DNA from: Chamaecrista fasciculata
Lineage: Eukaryota; Streptophyta; Magnoliopsida; Fabales; Fabaceae
Direction: 5' to 3'
NCBI GenBank assembly: GCA_003254925.1
Contig: QANZ01045544.1
Coordinates: 1 to 64,000, forward strand
DNA: 64,000 bases
The position numbers were made by a program, and so were the translations under genes. The notes beneath the pieces were generated by a model. It saw nothing but the letters and a program-made list of their open reading frames with translations. It did not search any database and was not told where the DNA came from. This document shows, one piece after another, positions 58,729 through 64,000 of this stretch; position 1 is the first letter of the stretch; the number at the start of each line of letters is the position of its first letter.

Positions 58729-61700
58729 GACTCCCACTTGCACTAGGGTACATTCATTAATCTAGTTGTTCCTACTCCTAGGTACACTGACCAATGCGTC
58801 TAATCCCCATCGACGATACATGTCGCTCATGTATGACCCTTGCAAGCGGCTTTGTCAGAGGATCGACAACGTTATCCTCGCCTGCCACTTTGCATAACTT
58901 CACATCACCTCTGTCAATCATCTCCCTGACGAGGGGAAAATGTCTGAGTATATGTTTGGTCCTCTGGTGGGACCGTGGCTCCTTGGCTTGCGCAATAGCA
59001 CCACCATTATCGCAATACAGGGTAATGGGATCAGAGATGGTCGGAACCACACCAAGCTCGGAGATGAACTTTCTAATCCACACAGCCTCCTTTGTTGCAT
59101 CCGATGCTGCAATATACTCGGACTCCGTTGTAGAATCGGCAATCGTGCTCTGCTTGGAACTCTTTCAACTCACGCTGCCACCGTTCAGGAGAAACACATA
59201 TCCTGACTGCGATTTAAAGTCATCTTGGTCGGTTTGGAAACTAGCGTCTGTGTAATCCCTTACACACAGCTCTTCATCAGTTCCACCGTAAACCAAGAAC
59301 TCATCCTTAGTCCTTCTTAAGTACTTAAGGTTATTCTTGACAGCGATCCAATGATCCTCACCAGGGTCTTGTTGGAATCGGCTTGTCATACTCAGGGCAA
59401 ACGACACATCGGGTCGAGTACATAGCATGGCATACATGATGGATCCTATGGCCGAGGCATAGGGAATTCCACTCATGCGACCTCACTCAACAAGTGTCTT
59501 GGGATACTGTTTCTTGCTTACGGTCAGCCCATGATTCATCGGAATGAATCCCTTCTTGGAGTCTTGCATACTGAACCTCTTCAGTACCTTATCCAAGTAC
59601 GTACTCTGACTCAATCCAAGAAGCCTACGAGATCTATCTCTATAGATCATGATGCCTAGAATATAGGCGGCCTCTCCTAAGTCCTTCATTGAAAAGGATT
59701 TTCCCAATCAGGATTTTACAATCTCCAAGGTTGAAACATCATTTCCAATGAGTAATATGCCATCGACATATAGTACCAAGAACACAATCGTGCTCCCACT
59801 AACCTTCTTGTAAACACAAGGTTCATCAGGGTTTTGTAGGAAGCCAAACTCTTTGACGACCTCATCAAAACGATGATTCCAACTCCTAGATGCTTGCTTC
59901 AATCCATAAATGGATATCTGAAGCTTGCATACCATGTCTGGAGCCTCAGGACATACAAACCCCTCGGGTTGTATCATATACACATCCTCGGGCAGCCTTC
60001 CATTAAGGAATACTGTTTTGACATCCATTTGCCATATCTCATAGTCGTAATATGCAGCAATGGCAAGGAGGATCCTAATGGACTTGGCCATTGCAACAGG
60101 CGACAACGTTTCGTCATAGTCTATACCGTGACGTTGCGTAAATCCCTTTGCAACCAACCTCGCCTTGAAGACGTTGACATTGCCATCCATGTCTGTTTTC
60201 TCTTTGAAAACCCACTTGCACCCTACGGGTTTTACCCCTTCAGGTGGAGCGACCAAGGTCCATACCTTGTTGTCGTACATGGATTGTATCTCAGCCTTCA
60301 TGGCTTCTACCCATTTCTCTGAGTTGGGATCCACGATGGCCTCTTGATAGGTGGTGGGTTCACCACGCTCTGTGAGCAACACATCCCTGTTTTCGGTCAC
60401 GAGAAACCCATAGTATCTCTCTGGCTGAAAACGTGCTCTATCAGACCTTCGTGGTCCTTGTGTCTGTGGAGGAGCTTCCACAACGTCTTGTGGAACTTCT
60501 CCAGTTTTCGTCTGCGCCTCTGATGCATCTTGTGGAACTTGAACTTCTTCAAGTTCTATCTTACTCCCACTGTTTCTTTTGGAAACCAGATCCTTCTCTA
60601 AGAAGAACCCACTCCTGACTACAAACACTTTGTTGTCAGTTGGGCAGTAGACGTAATACCCTTTTGTTTCTTTAGGGTATCCCACAAACAGACACTTGAA
60701 AGATTTGGGAGACAGTTTATCGTTAGCTTGTTGCTTAACGTAAACTTCACATCACCAAACCTTGAGGTTAGACAAGTTGGGACTCTTCCCTTTCCATATC
60801 TCATATGGTGTCTTCTCAACTGCCTTGGACGGAGCACGGTTAAGTGTGAACGCGGCAGCTTCTAAAGCATATCCCCGAAAGGATGGTGGAAGATCAGTCT
60901 GACTCATCATAGATCGAACCATATCCAATAGAGTTCGATTCCTCCTCTCAGACACACCATTCCACTGTGGTGTTCCAGGAGGAGTTAGTTGTGATACTAT
61001 CCCACAACCACTAAGATGATCAGTGAACTCTTGACTCAAATATTCGCCTCCTCGATCAGATCGAAGGATCTTAATTTTCTTGTCAAGTTGGTTCTCAACT
61101 TCATTTTGAAATCTTTTGAACATTTCAAAAGACTCTGACTTGTGCTTCATTAGGTAGATATACCCATATCTACTGAAGTCGTCAGTAAATGTAATGAAGT
61201 AGGAGTAACCTCCTCTGGCATGGATACTCATGCGTCCACATACATCACTATGTATGATCCCCAATAAGTCAGATGCCCTCTCACTGTGACCAGTGAAGGG
61301 CGCCTTTGTCATCTTGCCAAGTAAAAAGGATTCGCAAGCATCATATGATTCAAAATCAAATGAGCTTAGAAGTCCATCTCTATGGAGCTTCTCTAGGCGT
61401 CTCTCAATTATATGGCCTAAACGACAATGCCAAAGGTATGTAGGATTAGATTCACTAATCTTAATCCTTTTCGTATCGATGTTATAGATATCGTTATTAT
61501 GTCTTTGTTCCAATTTTAAGATGTAGTGGTTATCATGCTGATCTCCATAAGCATATAACACGTCATTCTTATAAATTGAACATTTTCCATTCCCATTCAC
61601 ACAAATAAAACCTTCCTTATCCAAATAAGAAAGTGATATAATGTTAGAACTCAAACATGGAACATAATAACAATTGTTCAAAGACAGAATAAGCCCAGTG

Positions 61701-62746
61701 GGCAAAACTAGCTCGTATGTTCCTACAGCAACAACAGCAACCCTTGCTCCATTGCCCACACGTAGGTCCACCTCGCCTCTGCTCAGCTTTCTACTTCTTC
61801 TCAACCCCTGCACATTAGTACATATGTGAGAACCACAAGCAGTATCCAATACCCAAGTGGTAGGAGTAGACAAGTGAACGCCTATAACAAAGATACCTGA
61901 AGTAGAAGCTTCACCCTTCTTCTTCTTCAGATCTTCCATATACAGCTTACAATTTCTCCTCCAGTGTCCAGGCTTCTGGCAGAAGAAACAAACTGCTTCC
62001 TTAGTGGGCTTTGCCTTCTTGGCAGGCGGCGGGTTAGGTTTTGCCGCAGGCTTGGTCCCACCAACCTCGGCGTCTCCTTTCCTCTTTCCTTTGCCCTTCC
62101 CCTTTCCCTTGTTCTGAACTAACAAGACAGTGCTAGGCACCTTCTTTATAGATGCCTCAGCAGTCTTCGGCATCCCATGCAGTTCAGACACTGATTTCTC
62201 CATGCCATTCATATTGAAGTTCAAGACGAACTGGTCATAACTTCTCGGCAGCGAATTAAGGATCAAATTCGTCGCTAGCTCTGGCAAAATGGGAAATCCC
62301 AGCCTAGCAAGGTGATCTATGTACCCCTGCATCTTCAAGACGTGGGTACTCACAGATCCACCCTCTGCCATCTTGCAAGAGTAAAGAGCTTTTGCAGTCT
62401 CAAACCTCTATTGCCTTGCCTGTACTTGGAACATTTCCCTGAGATGTGTTATTATCTCATATGCCCCTTTGTTCTCCAAGTTCTTTTGGATCTCGGGAAC
62501 CATGGTAACAAGCATTAGACAGGCAACGTCCACAGAGTCACTTTGATGCTTCTCATAAGCATCATTTTGTGCTCTTGGAGCGTTTGCAACAAGCTGTTCA
62601 GGGATGGGGTTCTCTAGGACATAGAGCTTTCTCTCCTGGGTGAGAACAATTCTCACATTTCTATACCAGTCGAGAAAGTTAGTCCCAGTTAATTTGTCCT
62701 TCTCAAGGACAGATCGCAGTGATAGTGATGAAACGTTTGTTGCCAT
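58729..62746 (-). mobile_element. Cop-1 copy F gag-pol region
   Basis: The best-preserved Cop-1 coding region, order (minus strand) gag, protease, integrase, RT, RNase H, as in Ty1/copia. Gag starts at 62746 (MATNVSSLSLRSVLEKDKLT); zinc knuckle CFFCQKPGHWRRNC at 61949-61990; protease Asp in LDTACGSH at about 61846; integrase blocks HSDVCGRM, LRSDRGGEY and WNGVSERRNR between about 61480 and 60930; RT about 60440-59480 (RLVAKGFTQRHGIDYDETL, YGLKQASRSW, YKKVSGSTIVFLVLYVDG); RNase H 59476-58778, ending DPLTKPLARV. It resembles the Tork/Angela side of plant copia, but the lineage is not proven. The region is interrupted by about four breaks. Confidence 0.9.
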
Positions 62747-64000
62747 TTGATTCTACAATTGAGATATGAAAAGTTTAATTAGCAGGAAAATAAAATATAT
62801 CCACCATTTTATAAAACCCAGTGAAATTTATTATTAGTGGCTAAGACCCATATTTCACCAAAGTTTATCGTCGCGGAGGGCGATCATGCATCCTTTGGCT
62901 ATTTAGGTAGGTAACTCATTACCAATCACATCTCTATGTGACTCTTAGATCATTATGAGACTGTATCATCATATGATACTTATTATGGCATGTTTATCCC
63001 ATCTAATGCCTTGAGGCCCAAAACCTTTTTGATGCCCCATTAAGTCATACAATAAAACATGTGAATGGCTAGGTCCAAACAATGAGGCCGAAGGCCAACC
63101 CCATATCATCAAGGCCTCACTAAACACGTGTCGCGGAGGGCGATCACCGCATTTAATCAACCAAGACTTCAATAGGCGTCGTCTTGAAACTCCCATTCAC
63201 CCGTGTCTCCTCAAGGTCAAGGTAGATATGTGTCGCGGAGGGCGATCACCGCTCTACGATGAACGAGATTTCAACAGGGTGTTTTATTGACGGCATTAAA
63301 ACTTAAGATTTTCTAAAAGGGTTTTGAATTTATAAAAGTTCCGTTTTATAGTTTAATTTTAAAACTCCTTTTGCCACATGTTTATTCCCCAATGTATCGC
63401 ATACATATAAACATGTGCACGGATCTTGCATCATATGCAAAATCCCACGCTCGTATCGTATACGTTGTGTAGCGTAATATATAAATAGCATGCTAAAGTC
63501 GCACCATAAACATACATCTAGCGCTTTGTATCACATACAAACTAAATGTAAAAAGCATATACCGTGTTTAGATATGGCCCATCTACCCTAACAATCCTCC
63601 CAAGCCAATGGGAGAATTTTTTCTAAAAGAAAATAAAATTACAAGAGAGTAAACCCCAGTTGCATTGAGGTATAAACTGAAAAGTAAAATTACATCGGAT
63701 AGAGGGAGACGACACGCAGGCCGTATACACCAAAAACCCTAGAGCTATATCCAACACCACACAATTACATATATGAACAATTCATACAATTGTCAAACAC
63801 GGCATACCAAGACACACATCAAAAACAATTTTTGTATTGTGTTTAATTTAGGGTTGTGCAATTTTTAACATGTCTTTTCTTGAATTTAGGTCCATTATCA
63901 ATAATTATAAAATTCAGGAATCATATTCAAGAATTTTAATTATTGACCCAAAAATTTTAAAATTCACAATGTTACTAAATTTTCAGTCACCCACATAATA
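62747..64000 (-). mobile_element. Cop-1 copy F leader; 5' LTR lies beyond the window
   Basis: Leader matching the other Cop-1 leaders in inverse orientation. It carries the motif CGCGGAGGGCGATC three times (about 62871, 63131 and 63233). The primer-binding site and 5' LTR are not reached before the window ends. Confidence 0.88.

Overview
The window looks like plant nuclear DNA, probably from a eudicot. The evidence is a single-exon AP2/ERF transcription factor with plant codon usage, plant-type Ty1/copia and Ty3/gypsy (Tat-lineage) LTR retrotransposons, Stowaway-type and other MITEs, and long AT-rich intergenic DNA with GA/CT microsatellites. No bacterial, organellar, rRNA, tRNA or CRISPR features were seen. 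There are three assembly gaps (N runs): position 16148, 23944-23998 and 35414-36161.

Layout. (1) 1-14151: a nest of broken Ty1/copia copies, nearly all from one large-LTR family (called Cop-1 here; LTRs about 1.7-2.4 kb, TGTTGG...CCAACA ends, initiator-Met-tRNA-type primer site). (2) 14152-15282: tail of an unrelated, older copia element with a 393-bp LTR. (3) 15283-24140: the only host-like island. It carries one convincing host gene, an ERF transcription factor at 21532-22335, surrounded by small transposons: foldback elements, Helitron-like repeats, a Stowaway MITE, a LINE-derived retroposon with a 13-bp target duplication, and a Harbinger-like MITE. (4) 24141-41842: one Ty3/gypsy Tat-lineage element with matching 5-bp target duplications (CTTTA). 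It has gag, protease, RT, two RNase H domains, integrase and an antisense reading region, and three Cop-1 solo LTRs have inserted into it, each with its own perfect 5-bp duplication. (5) 41848-44546: AT-rich tandem repeats, a Helitron-like copy, and a long-inverted-repeat element that appears to carry a captured fragment of a splicing factor 1 (branch-point-binding protein) gene. (6) 44547-64000: a four-level nest: an old copia pol remnant, hit by a Cop-1 LTR, hit by a plus-strand Cop-1 element, hit by a minus-strand Cop-1 element whose 5' LTR lies beyond the window.

How it fits together. Almost everything except the ERF gene is transposon sequence, so the biology is a small stress-type regulator gene embedded in retrotransposon-rich DNA, with a foldback element starting about 26 bp after its stop codon. 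The least expected signals are the captured SF1-like fragment, a pair of hairpins in the Cop-1 LTR whose stems are kept while loops vary (several of UNCG type), and a motif repeated three times in the Cop-1 leader that differs between elements but is nearly uniform within each one. Boundaries and families were read by eye; no database search was possible.
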